DNA from: an uncultured Clostridium sp.
Lineage (GTDB): Bacteria; Bacillota; Clostridia; Clostridiales; Clostridiaceae
Assembly: GCA_900547475.1 (NCBI GenBank)
Contig: URGW01000002.1
Span: 1 to 64,000, forward strand
Reading direction: 5' to 3'
DNA: 64,000 bases
Below are positions 9,011 to 16,979 of the stretch, one piece after another (position 1 is the stretch's first letter; every line of letters starts with the position of its first letter). The notes under the pieces were generated by a model. The model made no database searches, had not been told where the DNA came from, and worked only from the letters and a program-made list of their open reading frames with translations. Made by a program: the position numbers and the translations under genes.

Positions 9011-9490
9011 ATGATGATGATGTGTCCCGCTTCTAATTTGCATAGAATTATAGTGCATTATATATTTAATGAATTATTAGATCAAATTGAATCTGCAAAT
9101 AATGTTGGTTCTGAGGCAACTAGAATTGATGTTAACTATATTCTTAAAGATTCTAATAAAAAATATAAATACTTGGAACCTGATATTTTTGCTGGTGGAG
9201 ATTTATTATGGAAAGGTGAAATATTAGTTTCTGCTCCAGAATTAGTTATTGAAGTTTTAAGCTTTACTACAGCTAAATACGATAGAACTGAAAAAATGGA
9301 TTTATATAAAGCTATAGGAGTAAAAGAGTATATTCTTGTTTCTCAAGACGGAAGTATAGAATTATATAACCTTGAAAGTAATGATTATAAAGACTATATT
9401 AAAATTGATAACATCTTCAAAAGTCATTACTTAAATATAACATTAGATTTTGATAAAATATTTACTTTAGTTAAAAATAAATTTAATTAA
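9011..9490 (+). CDS. Uma2 family (DUF820) PD-(D/E)XK nuclease-like protein, short N-terminus
   Basis: A protein of about 159 residues. The core fits the Uma2/DUF820 restriction-endonuclease-like fold: EPDIF, then PELVIEVLSFTT, D..EK.DLYKAIGVKEYILVS. These supply the Asp and Glu of a PD-(D/E)XK site. Members usually carry about 25 more residues ahead of the MMCPAS.LHR segment (a DGE..M strand); here an in-frame stop lies just upstream, so the protein is naturally short or has lost its N-terminus. The start is ambiguous: four ATG codons follow each other from 9011, and AGGATGTG provides the ribosome binding site. The cellular role of Uma2 proteins is poorly known. It stands alone between two helicase genes on the other strand. 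Confidence 0.8.
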   Translation: MMMMCPASNLHRIIVHYIFNELLDQIESANNVGSEATRIDVNYILKDSNKKYKYLEPDIFAGGDLLWKGEILVSAPELVIEVLSFTTAKYDRTEKMDLYKAIGVKEYILVSQDGSIELYNLESNDYKDYIKIDNIFKSHYLNITLDFDKIFTLVKNKFN

Positions 9491-9509
9491 AAAATTTGCA
9501 GTATAGGCC

Positions 9510-9566
9510 GGGAGAGTAGATAGATTTGTGTAATAACAAACAAACCTATCTACTCTCCCCTTTTTT
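9510..9566 (+). terminator. Strong terminator after Uma2 gene
   Basis: A perfect 14-bp stem (arms at 9510-9523 and 9546-9559, beginning GGGAGAGTAG) followed by C and six T on the plus strand. It also lies just past the stop of the convergent UvrD-like gene and may serve both. Confidence 0.85.
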
Positions 9567-9580
9567 AATAAAAAGTTGCT

Positions 9581-11518
9581 TTACAACCCACTCCTAAAAC
9601 ATGGAATATCGTCAATCTCTTTAAAATCATCATTAATAATAACAATCTCATTTCCATCAGTAACAATTCCATATTTAATAGTATCATAATTACTCATATA
9701 TTCTTTAAGATGAAGTAGCTCTCTTTCAGTACCTATCCCTAATCTATTAGTTTTAATAAATATAAATGGTATCTTGTTTTTATTTTCATAAAAATATATA
9801 ACAACATTTATTGTTTCAGCCTTAGTTTCAATATTAACCTTAACTTCAACATCTATTAACTCCTTAGGATAGCCATATCTATTTATAAGTTCATTAATAA
9901 TCCATTGTCTTGTGACCTCTTCATTTCTATAAATATCATCAATTTTATAAGTAAATAAATACTCATCAATATTAATCCTATGTAACTTTCTAAAATTACT
10001 TTTTGAATTAATTCTTAGGTATTTACAACTTATATCTTTAATAAACTTAGATGGATTTCCATAACTAGTTAGAAATAATTGCTCTGTAGCTCTAGTCATT
10101 CCTACATACAATAATTTTCTATCCATAGATTCAACAAAATCACTATCTTCAAATTCATTTGCAAATGATTTCAAAGGCATATATTTATCATTAAGTCCTA
10201 CTATCATAACCACTTTAAATTCTAATCCTTTTACTAAATGCATAGTAAGTAGTTTAATACAATTATCACTAAAATCTAACTCATCATCATTTTCAATTTC
10301 TTTATAAGGAATGTTATTTTTCTCTAAATAATTTTTTATTTCTTTTAACTGATTTTTGAATCTACTTATAATTGCAATATCCTTATAACTATACCTGTCC
10401 TTTAATTCATCTTTTATTATTCCAGTAACATATTCAGCTTCTAATATCTTATTCTTAAATCCTTTATATACTGGATAAACTCCCTGCTTATCAATTAATG
10501 ATGGTTTTACAAAGTTATCTTCCTCAATAATATTTTTATCATCTGCAATTAAGCTATATGCTGCATATGCTATTTGAATTGTTGTTCTATAGCTTTTAGA
10601 TAATGCAATGGATTTACCTTTCATGTCAAATCCTATACTTGTAAAACTTCTTCCCTTTACTAACCAAGCTTCTGGATAAATACTTTGTGCTGTATCTGAA
10701 ACAAATAGTATACTAGAATAATTTTTATTCATATATAATGTTTTAATAAACTCTAATTGTACTCTTGTTAAATCCTGTGTTTCATCAACTATAATATGAG
10801 TATATTTCTCTTCTACTTGACTTTTAGCCTGCTTTAATGCTATTAATGCAACATCCTGATAATCTACTAATTTGTCTCTTTTAAGATTTTCATTATACTG
10901 AAGCATAACTTCAAAAATAGCCTGTCTTATCTGAGAATTCTTTCTTAACTTATGTGGTGATTCTATATTATTATTAGATATTCTCCCTATTCTATCTATA
11001 ATTTGATATTCTTCAATTTCTGTATAATTACAGGATTTCATCCATCTAATTTCCTCTTCAATAAATATTAAGTTTTTTTCCTCTAATACATTTACATTTT
11101 TATAATTTTCTCTTACTTTAATAATTGCATCTATTAAAGCCTTAGTAACTTGCTTATTATTAGCAATTTTTAAATTCTCATTTTCTATATTTAAAGTAAA
11201 ATATTCAAACATTATATTGTTAATAGTTTCTATATGTAGCTTGTCCTTATCTCCACTTTCATATATCCCTAATGATAATTGTTCCGCTTCTTTATTTTTT
11301 TCTATTTCTTCGTATATATATTTAACATAATTAATTAGTGATTTATTATATGTAATAACAAGTACTTTATCATCTTTTTCATAGCAGTAATCTTTTAATA
11401 GGAATGGTATTTTATGCACTGCCACTGTAGTTTTTCCTGAGCCTGCAACCCCTTTAACTAATGAATGACCATTTGGTTTGTTTTCAATTATTCTTCTTTG
11501 TTCAACATTCAACCTCAT
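9581..11518 (-). CDS. UvrD/Rep-type superfamily 1 DNA helicase fused to an HSDR_N-like domain
   Basis: A 645-residue helicase. Motifs in order: Walker A GVAGSGKTT (23-31), motif II VDETQD (about 244-249), LSKSYRTT (motif IV region, about 306-313), motif V TMHLVKGLEFK (about 425-435), motif VI LYVGMTRATEQL (470-481). Residues about 535-630 (TRQWIINELINRYGYPKELIDVEV ... HLKEYM ... YGIVTDG) resemble the N-terminal nuclease domain of type I restriction R subunits (HSDR_N_2). The expected catalytic Asp appears as Asn571 and the Glu of the E-x-K motif appears replaced by Phe, leaving Lys589, so the domain looks degenerate. No methylase or specificity genes are nearby. It may act in DNA repair or recombination; the substrate is unknown. 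Confidence 0.87.
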   Translation of the reverse strand: MRLNVEQRRIIENKPNGHSLVKGVAGSGKTTVAVHKIPFLLKDYCYEKDDKVLVITYNKSLINYVKYIYEEIEKNKEAEQLSLGIYESGDKDKLHIETINNIMFEYFTLNIENENLKIANNKQVTKALIDAIIKVRENYKNVNVLEEKNLIFIEEEIRWMKSCNYTEIEEYQIIDRIGRISNNNIESPHKLRKNSQIRQAIFEVMLQYNENLKRDKLVDYQDVALIALKQAKSQVEEKYTHIIVDETQDLTRVQLEFIKTLYMNKNYSSILFVSDTAQSIYPEAWLVKGRSFTSIGFDMKGKSIALSKSYRTTIQIAYAAYSLIADDKNIIEEDNFVKPSLIDKQGVYPVYKGFKNKILEAEYVTGIIKDELKDRYSYKDIAIISRFKNQLKEIKNYLEKNNIPYKEIENDDELDFSDNCIKLLTMHLVKGLEFKVVMIVGLNDKYMPLKSFANEFEDSDFVESMDRKLLYVGMTRATEQLFLTSYGNPSKFIKDISCKYLRINSKSNFRKLHRINIDEYLFTYKIDDIYRNEEVTRQWIINELINRYGYPKELIDVEVKVNIETKAETINVVIYFYENKNKIPFIFIKTNRLGIGTERELLHLKEYMSNYDTIKYGIVTDGNEIVIINDDFKEIDDIPCFRSGL

Positions 11519-11867
11519 TATCTTTTCTCTTTTCCCCTTTTATTTTATCTATAGTGTAATTATACCATATTTTGTATGTTATTTTTATTTTATAATTCTA
11601 AAAGACTATATTTAAAATCCACGCAAATAGAAACATTGTTTTTTAATTTTTATTTATAGTAAATTGTATATTAACTATAAAGCGTAATTATAAATTCTAT
11701 AGAATCTATATTAACTGAGATCTTCAACTTAGATCTATAATATATAAAACATAAAAGAAATAAAATACTTAAATATAAATAAAATATAATATTGAGTTAT
11801 ATGATAATTAATTAGAACTTTTTAAGTGTCTAAACAATCTAATAATTAAATTAAAGGATGTGATTTT
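11519..11867. other. 349-bp AT-rich gap between UvrD-like and lipoprotein genes
   Basis: I see no ORF with a ribosome binding site here. It contains short repeats such as a pair of AGATCT sites seven bases apart near 11720-11738. It probably holds the promoters of the two divergent genes, but no clear -35/-10 pair stands out. Confidence 0.4.
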
Positions 11868-12218
11868 ATGAAAAGAATATTAAGGTGTGGATTATTAGTT
11901 ACATTATTTACTTTGCAATTAATAGGTTGTAGTAACATATCTTCAAATAAATCAAAAAATAAGATTATGAAAACAGCTTATAATTGGCTAGATAATACAA
12001 GTAAATCAGATATACTCAATTGGGAAACAGCTACTGTAGAAGAAGTTAATTTTGAAGAAGAACATGTAGTTGCTACAAAAACAGCTAGCGCAGACATTAG
12101 AAATATCGAAGCCTATAAAGTAACTTTTACTACTCATAAAGATGAATTATTAGGCCCAATAGTTATCTATTTAGATAAAAATAATCTTAATGTATTAGGC
12201 TTAGATTTTAGAGAGTAG
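11868..12218 (+). CDS. Small predicted lipoprotein of unknown function
   Basis: A 116-residue protein. The N-terminus MKRILRCGLLVTLFTLQLIGC is a lipoprotein signal peptide with lipobox LIGC, so Cys21 should be lipidated and the protein anchored outside the membrane. The mature part has a motif YNWLDNTSKSDILNWETATVEEV followed by a beta-rich tail (YKVTFTTHKDELLGPIVIYLD). I do not recognise a named family. A strong ribosome binding site (AAAGGATGTGA) precedes the ATG. It is a lone gene between convergent and divergent neighbours. Confidence 0.8.
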   Translation: MKRILRCGLLVTLFTLQLIGCSNISSNKSKNKIMKTAYNWLDNTSKSDILNWETATVEEVNFEEEHVVATKTASADIRNIEAYKVTFTTHKDELLGPIVIYLDKNNLNVLGLDFRE

Positions 12219-12310
12219 CTTTATATTATTTTCTCCTTAATTATATCTATGCCTTTATATGATATTATAATCTATTTTTATTCATTCTTCACAATTTAAA
12301 CTATAAAAAT

Positions 12311-12360
12311 AGTAGATAAACATGATTTATACATACATATCTATCTACTGTTTTACTTTT
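12311..12360 (+). terminator. Hairpin and T-run after lipoprotein gene
   Basis: AGTAGATA at 12311-12318 pairs with TATCTACT at 12342-12349 and is followed by TTTTACTTTT. The loop is 23 nt, so it is only a moderate terminator candidate. Confidence 0.5.
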
Positions 12361-12431
12361 GTTAAGCCCCAGTTAACAATATATGGATGTTCCCCGGAGG
12401 CCAATACATTTTTTTACATATACTCTATATT

Positions 12432-13070
12432 CTATTCAACAAAAGTAACTACTTCATCTAAACTCTTACGTGGTGGTGAATTTGGAGTGTCATCTTCTGC
12501 AATTCCAAGCGAAATCATTGCCATTAATTTATATTCATCCTTTTCAAAATTAATAAGCTCTTCAATCTCAATCTTAGAATGAGTAGGTCCTGTCATATAA
12601 CAAGTTCCATACCCCAACTCTGTTGCTGCTAATAAGAAATTTTCTATAGCCGCCCCGATTCCTTGAGCTGCTGAATTTGGAAATCTTAACTCATTTAATA
12701 CTTCTTCACTTGCATTATTATCTTTAAGAATAGTTTCCTCTACCATGTAATATTCCTTTGAATATACTACAACTAATACAGGTGCATTTTTAAAACATGT
12801 ATAATAAGGTAATAAATTCATCATTAACTTTCTTTGCTTTTCTACTTTAGCCATTTCTGCTAAGTTAGTATGATTTTTTTCTACTATATCAGCAATTTTA
12901 TTTATTAACTCCTTATTTTGAATTACAACAAAATGCCATGTTTGCTGATTCTTTGGAGATGGTGCATGTATTGCAGCATCAAGCATTTTTATAATATCTT
13001 CTCTTGGTACTTCACTATCTTTAAACTTTCTGACACTCTTTCTATTATAAATAAAATCTAAACTTTTCAT
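12432..13070 (-). CDS. Nitroreductase family protein (FMN-dependent)
   Basis: A 212-residue nitroreductase-fold protein. It opens with LDFIYNRKSVRKFKDSEVPREDIIKMLDAAIHAPSPKNQQTWHF, the conserved FMN-binding start of the family (RxSxRxF and SPxNxQxW). GYGTCYMTGP around residues 153-162 is the later FMN-contacting segment. Such enzymes reduce nitro compounds, quinones or flavins with NAD(P)H; the true substrate is unknown. AAAGGTGAG precedes the ATG. It is monocistronic and convergent with the lipoprotein gene. Confidence 0.88.
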   Translation of the reverse strand: MKSLDFIYNRKSVRKFKDSEVPREDIIKMLDAAIHAPSPKNQQTWHFVVIQNKELINKIADIVEKNHTNLAEMAKVEKQRKLMMNLLPYYTCFKNAPVLVVVYSKEYYMVEETILKDNNASEEVLNELRFPNSAAQGIGAAIENFLLAATELGYGTCYMTGPTHSKIEIEELINFEKDEYKLMAMISLGIAEDDTPNSPPRKSLDEVVTFVE

Positions 13071-13322
13071 CTGTTACTCACCTTTTAATCTTTCTTATAT
13101 AATGCCATTTTTATTTTATTACTTTAACTCCCCTATAATTTTCTTTCCTTTCTAATGTTATATTCACAAATTTGCTTCATTTCTTCTTAAAGTTTTTAAA
13201 TGTAAAATATGTGTTAATTTAATTATATACTAATTTAATGTATCTTTCTTGCTATTTGAGAGAAAACAATAATTAATAATACTTTTATTTCACATAATAT
13301 ATTTTTATAATTGGAGTTTACT

Positions 13323-14474
13323 ATGGAAAATATTGTTAATTATGCAGAAAAAGAGCTATCCACCTTAAATGAAAAAGAGTTTAATGCTATAGATTCTTTG
13401 ATACTATCTCAAATTAGCAATATACTACTTAATAATCTGGTAGGCTGTATAAATTCAAATAGGAAACCAGTAAAATTTAAAGATTTATTAAAAGCAGAGT
13501 CATTTCCTAGAATGTTTGATAAAGTTCCTTATGAAGAATCTACTAAACAATTACTTTTCGCTCTTGCTTCAAGTCCTAGATTTAGAGACATACGGATTAA
13601 TTATCATATTTCAAAAACTGATCCTATCTCTGAAAAACAGTTTTCTGCAACAACCTTTATTTTAAATAATACATATGCTTATATAGCATTTCGTGGAACA
13701 GATTACAGTGTTGTAGGGTGGAAAGAAGATTTTAATATGGCATTTACTAAAGCCATTCCTTCTCAAATAGAGGGTGTTGAATATTTAAATAATATTGCAA
13801 AGTTAATTCCTCATAGCCTTTATGTTGGCGGTCATTCTAAAGGTGGGAATATTGCTGTTTATGCCTCTATGAATTGTAATTATAGAATTGCTCCTCGTAT
13901 AAAAAAAATATTTAGCCATGATGGACCTGGCTTTAGAGAAGAAATAATAAAAAGTGATGCTTTTGCCAAAATAAAAGATAAGATACATAAAACACTACCT
14001 CATTCCTCTTTTATAGGAATGCTTCTTGAAAATCACGAAGATTATCATGTAGTCAAAAGTAATAAGTTTGGTGGTATAAGACAACACAATCCCTTTTCCT
14101 GGGAAATAACTAATTCTGATTTTAATTATTTAGAAAAGCTTTCTCCAGGCTCTAGATATACTAATGCTACTTTACATAGATGGTTAAGTGAAGTATGTGA
14201 TAAAAAACGCAAGTTATTTATAGAAACTATATTTGATATCTTTGATTCCACTAATTCTGAAACTTTTATTGAAATAACTCAAAACTGGCAAAAAAATATT
14301 CCTATTATTTTTGATTCAATAAAAAATATAGATTCAGAAGTAAAATCTATGATTATTCAGTTAATTAAGGAACTTTCAATACTTTATATTAAAAATCTTA
14401 CTCATACAGATAAAGAAAATATATCTTACTTTAATAAAAACTTTATATCAAATTTATCAAAAAAAGAGAGCTAA
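13323..14474 (+). CDS. DUF2974 (Mbeg1-like) lipase-fold alpha/beta hydrolase
   Basis: About 383 residues. YIAFRGTDYSVVGWKEDFNMAF is the strand and oxyanion-loop segment seen in lipase-3-like proteins, and LYVGGHSKGGNIAVYAS contains the GxSxG nucleophile elbow (Ser in GHSKGG). SHDGPGF follows, as in DUF2974 proteins. It lacks a signal peptide, so it is probably cytoplasmic. The substrate is unknown, with esters or lipids the natural guess. The start is the ATG at 13323: GGAG lies 6 nt before it, and an in-frame upstream TTG overlaps that site. The downstream hairpin overlaps its stop codon. Confidence 0.82.
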   Translation: MENIVNYAEKELSTLNEKEFNAIDSLILSQISNILLNNLVGCINSNRKPVKFKDLLKAESFPRMFDKVPYEESTKQLLFALASSPRFRDIRINYHISKTDPISEKQFSATTFILNNTYAYIAFRGTDYSVVGWKEDFNMAFTKAIPSQIEGVEYLNNIAKLIPHSLYVGGHSKGGNIAVYASMNCNYRIAPRIKKIFSHDGPGFREEIIKSDAFAKIKDKIHKTLPHSSFIGMLLENHEDYHVVKSNKFGGIRQHNPFSWEITNSDFNYLEKLSPGSRYTNATLHRWLSEVCDKKRKLFIETIFDIFDSTNSETFIEITQNWQKNIPIIFDSIKNIDSEVKSMIIQLIKELSILYIKNLTHTDKENISYFNKNFISNLSKKES

Positions 14475-14500
14475 TAAAATATTATATTAACTCTCTTTTT
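14461..14500 (+). terminator. Terminator overlapping the DUF2974 stop codon
   Basis: AAAAAGAGAG at 14461-14470 pairs with CTCTCTTTTT at 14491-14500. The hairpin starts inside the last codons and supplies a U-run on the plus strand. By symmetry it may also end the convergent arsC transcript. Confidence 0.75.
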
Positions 14501-14510
14501 CCTCTATATA

Positions 14511-14918
14511 TTATAAGTTATTATTTTTAACTCTTTCTACTAAGTCTTTAACTTTTAACTCTATACTTCTTGCTATCTTAATAAACTCATTATCATCTTT
14601 TCCTGTTGGGTCTTCCAATCCCCAATCTTCTACATGTTTTGCTGGTAAATATGGACATACAACATTACATCCCATTTTTATAACAATATCAACCTTTGGT
14701 ATATCACTCAACAGTTTTGACCTTTGAGTTTCATTCATATCAATATCATATAGATTCTTAATTATCCTTACTGCATCTTGATTAATTTGTGGCTTTGTTT
14801 CTGTTCCAGCTGAGTAGCTTTCAAAAACATCTATACCGTATTTTTTTCCTAATGCTTCTGCCATTTGTGATCTACAAGAGTTATGTACACATATAAATGC
14901 TACCTTTGGTTTATTCAT
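14511..14918 (-). CDS. arsC: Arsenate reductase / low-molecular-weight phosphatase family (ArsC, thioredoxin type)
   Basis: A 135-residue protein with the phosphatase P-loop CVHNSCRSQMAEA (Cys10, Cys15, Arg16) and a second pair of cysteines in MGCNVVCPYLP (Cys84, Cys88), followed by EDWGLEDPTGK. That layout fits thioredoxin-coupled ArsC, where three cysteines relay electrons while arsenate is reduced to arsenite. I chose the ATG at 14918 because GGGAG lies 9 nt before it, in preference to the TTG at 14924. No arsR or arsB lies nearby, so it is an orphan here. Confidence 0.88.
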   Translation of the reverse strand: MNKPKVAFICVHNSCRSQMAEALGKKYGIDVFESYSAGTETKPQINQDAVRIIKNLYDIDMNETQRSKLLSDIPKVDIVIKMGCNVVCPYLPAKHVEDWGLEDPTGKDDNEFIKIARSIELKVKDLVERVKNNNL

Positions 14919-15024
14919 AATCAATCTCTCCCTATAAATATATACTATTAAACACCTTAAATATAGATTATTATCTATATTTAGTCAACATTTTATACTT
15001 ATAATATAATTATTTTCAAAAAAA

Positions 15025-15909
15025 TTACCATTGGTTTATATTTTTTATAACATGCTCCTTAAATTCTTCTGCAATTTTTGATATATAAGTTTCCTTGTTC
15101 CATCCCATATAAATTTTCTTATATCCAATGTCATCTTTTATTCTTATTTTAGAAATTTTATTTGTATTAATCATAGGTGTATTTACAACTACTGAAATAC
15201 CAGCCCCTGCAGAAACTAAGCTTGCAAGCATACTGGCTTCAGTTGGCTCTACTGATATTTTAGGTGTATAACCTATAAGTTCAGCATAAGATATTTTCTT
15301 TTCATTATCTCTTGTATTATAAACTATAAAATTTTCTTCTTTTAATTCTTTTAAATATACCTCTTCTTTATTAGATAAATAATGATTTTTAGGAACTATT
15401 AATACATATTCTTCTTTTTTTACTAATGAAACTTCTATTTCAGGATAATCATTAATCCTTTTAATATCATCAAAAAAACCTAAATCTATTTTTCCATACT
15501 TTAAATCCTTTAATATTTCATCTGTACTTTCATTATTAAAGTTAAATTTTGTTTGCATATGACTATTTAAAAAATTACTTATTAAAAATGGAATAATTGT
15601 TGATCCTATACAATATGTAGATGCTATAGAAATAACTCTATCATTATTATTCTTCATATCTTGTATTTTTTCTCTACCTCTTTCAATATCATTAAGTGCT
15701 GATTCAGCATACTTTAAAAATACATCTCCATATTTAGTTATTTTTATGTTACGCCCTTCCCTTTCAAAAAGTGGAACATTTAACTCCTCTTCTAATTTTG
15801 AAATTGCTTTGCTTAATGCTGGCTGACTTACTAATAAAATATTGGATGCTGTAGTAAAGTTTTTGGTTTCTGCTATAACTTTAAAATATTCTAATTGTTG
15901 TAAATTCAT
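15025..15909 (-). CDS. LysR family transcriptional regulator
   Basis: A 294-residue LysR protein. Residues 1-60 hold the winged helix-turn-helix (MNLQQLEYFKVIAETKNFTTASNILLVSQPALSKAISKLEEEL). The remainder is a periplasmic-binding-protein-like sensor domain (ISIASTYCIGSTIIPFLI ..., SLVSAGAGISVVV). It is divergent from two nitroreductase-fold genes and probably controls them. A LysR-type box lies between them (see 15960-15976). Confidence 0.92.
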   Translation of the reverse strand: MNLQQLEYFKVIAETKNFTTASNILLVSQPALSKAISKLEEELNVPLFEREGRNIKITKYGDVFLKYAESALNDIERGREKIQDMKNNNDRVISIASTYCIGSTIIPFLISNFLNSHMQTKFNFNNESTDEILKDLKYGKIDLGFFDDIKRINDYPEIEVSLVKKEEYVLIVPKNHYLSNKEEVYLKELKEENFIVYNTRDNEKKISYAELIGYTPKISVEPTEASMLASLVSAGAGISVVVNTPMINTNKISKIRIKDDIGYKKIYMGWNKETYISKIAEEFKEHVIKNINQW

Positions 15910-15959
15910 ATTTTAATCTCCTATTAATAAATTCTATAAATAAAATCATAAATCAAACC

Positions 15960-15976
15960 TATAACTTTTAGTTATA
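15960..15976. promoter_or_regulatory. Candidate LysR-type operator (T-N11-A)
   Basis: TATAACT-TTT-AGTTATA is a perfect inverted repeat that satisfies the T-N11-A rule. Its centre is about 65 bp upstream of the start predicted from the promoter at 15997-16026, the usual location of the LysR recognition site. Confidence 0.6.
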
Positions 15977-15996
15977 TATTCATGAATATTTTGAAT

Positions 15997-16026
15997 TAGA
16001 CATTATTATTTTAACAATGATATAAT
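15997..16026 (+). promoter_or_regulatory. Promoter for the nitroreductase pair
   Basis: TAGACA at 15997-16002 and TATAAT at 16021-16026 with an 18-bp spacer. The start would fall near 16033, leaving a leader of about 87 nt before the ATG at 16120. Confidence 0.6.
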
Positions 16027-16119
16027 CACATCATTAATTAATATATAACTATTAATTAATAAATAAATTATAAATTTTATATATATAAATGTCAAAAATA
16101 ATTGAAAGCGAGGCTATTA

Positions 16120-16938
16120 ATGAGTACTATCTTTAATAAACCAATAACAGAAGTCATAACTTTAAGACATTCAGTTAGAAATTATTCAAATGTACCTTTA
16201 TCTAAAAATACCATTGAAAAAATTGAAAAATATATTGATAATGTTGAAAACCCATTCAATAAAAATATAAGAATTAATTTAATAGAGAAAAGTCAATCTA
16301 ATAATGAATCAAAACTTGGAACTTATGGTGTTATAAAAGGTGCAAACTACTTTTTAACAGCTGCCTGTGAAAATGATGATTTAAGTTTAATAGCTTTAGG
16401 ATATACTTTAGAAAAAGTTATTTTATATTGTACCTCTTTAGGCTTAGGTACTGTATGGTTAGGTGGTACATTTAATAAAAGTGGCTTTGCTAAAGCTATA
16501 AATCTTGATGAAAAAGAAATATTACCCATAGTTGCTCCTGTAGGATATGAAGGAGGTAAAAAATCACTTATAGCTACTTTATTTGGTAGTAATACTTATA
16601 AACGTAAAAATTACTCTGAAATATTCTTTAATGAAAATTTCAATACTCCCCTTGATAATAGTCATTTTTATAAATATAATCAATCACTTGAAATGCTGAG
16701 ACTTGCCCCATCTGCACTTAATAAACAGCCTTGGAGAGTGTTAAAAGATAATAATAACTTACACTTTTATTTAGTTAGTACTAAAGGATTAACTAAAATT
16801 GATTTAGGAATTGCACTTTGTCATTTCCATTTAACATCTATTGAAAATGGGTTAAGTGGTAATTTTACTTCAATAGATCCTTTAAAAAATATAAAAAATT
16901 CAGATTTTACTTACATTATATCTTGGATGGATAAATAA
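16120..16938 (+). CDS. Nitroreductase-fold protein (TM1586-type)
   Basis: About 272 residues. The first half has RHSVRNYSNVPLSKNTIEKIEKYI, and the middle YFLTAACENDDLSLIALGYTLEKVILYCTSLGLGTVWLGGTFN resembles the FMN site of nitroreductases. The second half LRLAPSALNKQPWRV carries a second nitroreductase-like motif, as expected for the internally duplicated TM1586 type, which forms a pseudo-dimer. The ATG at 16120 is 6 nt past GCGAGG; the in-frame TTG at 16102 has no site. It probably forms an operon with the ferredoxin-nitroreductase gene 41 nt downstream, under the divergent LysR regulator. The substrate is unknown. Confidence 0.82.
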   Translation: MSTIFNKPITEVITLRHSVRNYSNVPLSKNTIEKIEKYIDNVENPFNKNIRINLIEKSQSNNESKLGTYGVIKGANYFLTAACENDDLSLIALGYTLEKVILYCTSLGLGTVWLGGTFNKSGFAKAINLDEKEILPIVAPVGYEGGKKSLIATLFGSNTYKRKNYSEIFFNENFNTPLDNSHFYKYNQSLEMLRLAPSALNKQPWRVLKDNNNLHFYLVSTKGLTKIDLGIALCHFHLTSIENGLSGNFTSIDPLKNIKNSDFTYIISWMDK

Positions 16939-16979
16939 ACTTAAAATAATTCATATTAAAAAATAAGGAGTGTATATAA

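Noticed and set aside
9002..11518. A defence island or restriction system (Uma2, two helicases, HSDR_N-like domain)
   Set aside because: There are no methylase, specificity, toxin or known defence genes, the three genes are not co-oriented, and the nuclease-like domain looks inactive.
12322..12582. An 86-codon plus-strand ORF
   Set aside because: It overlaps the end of the nitroreductase gene on the other strand and has no ribosome binding site.
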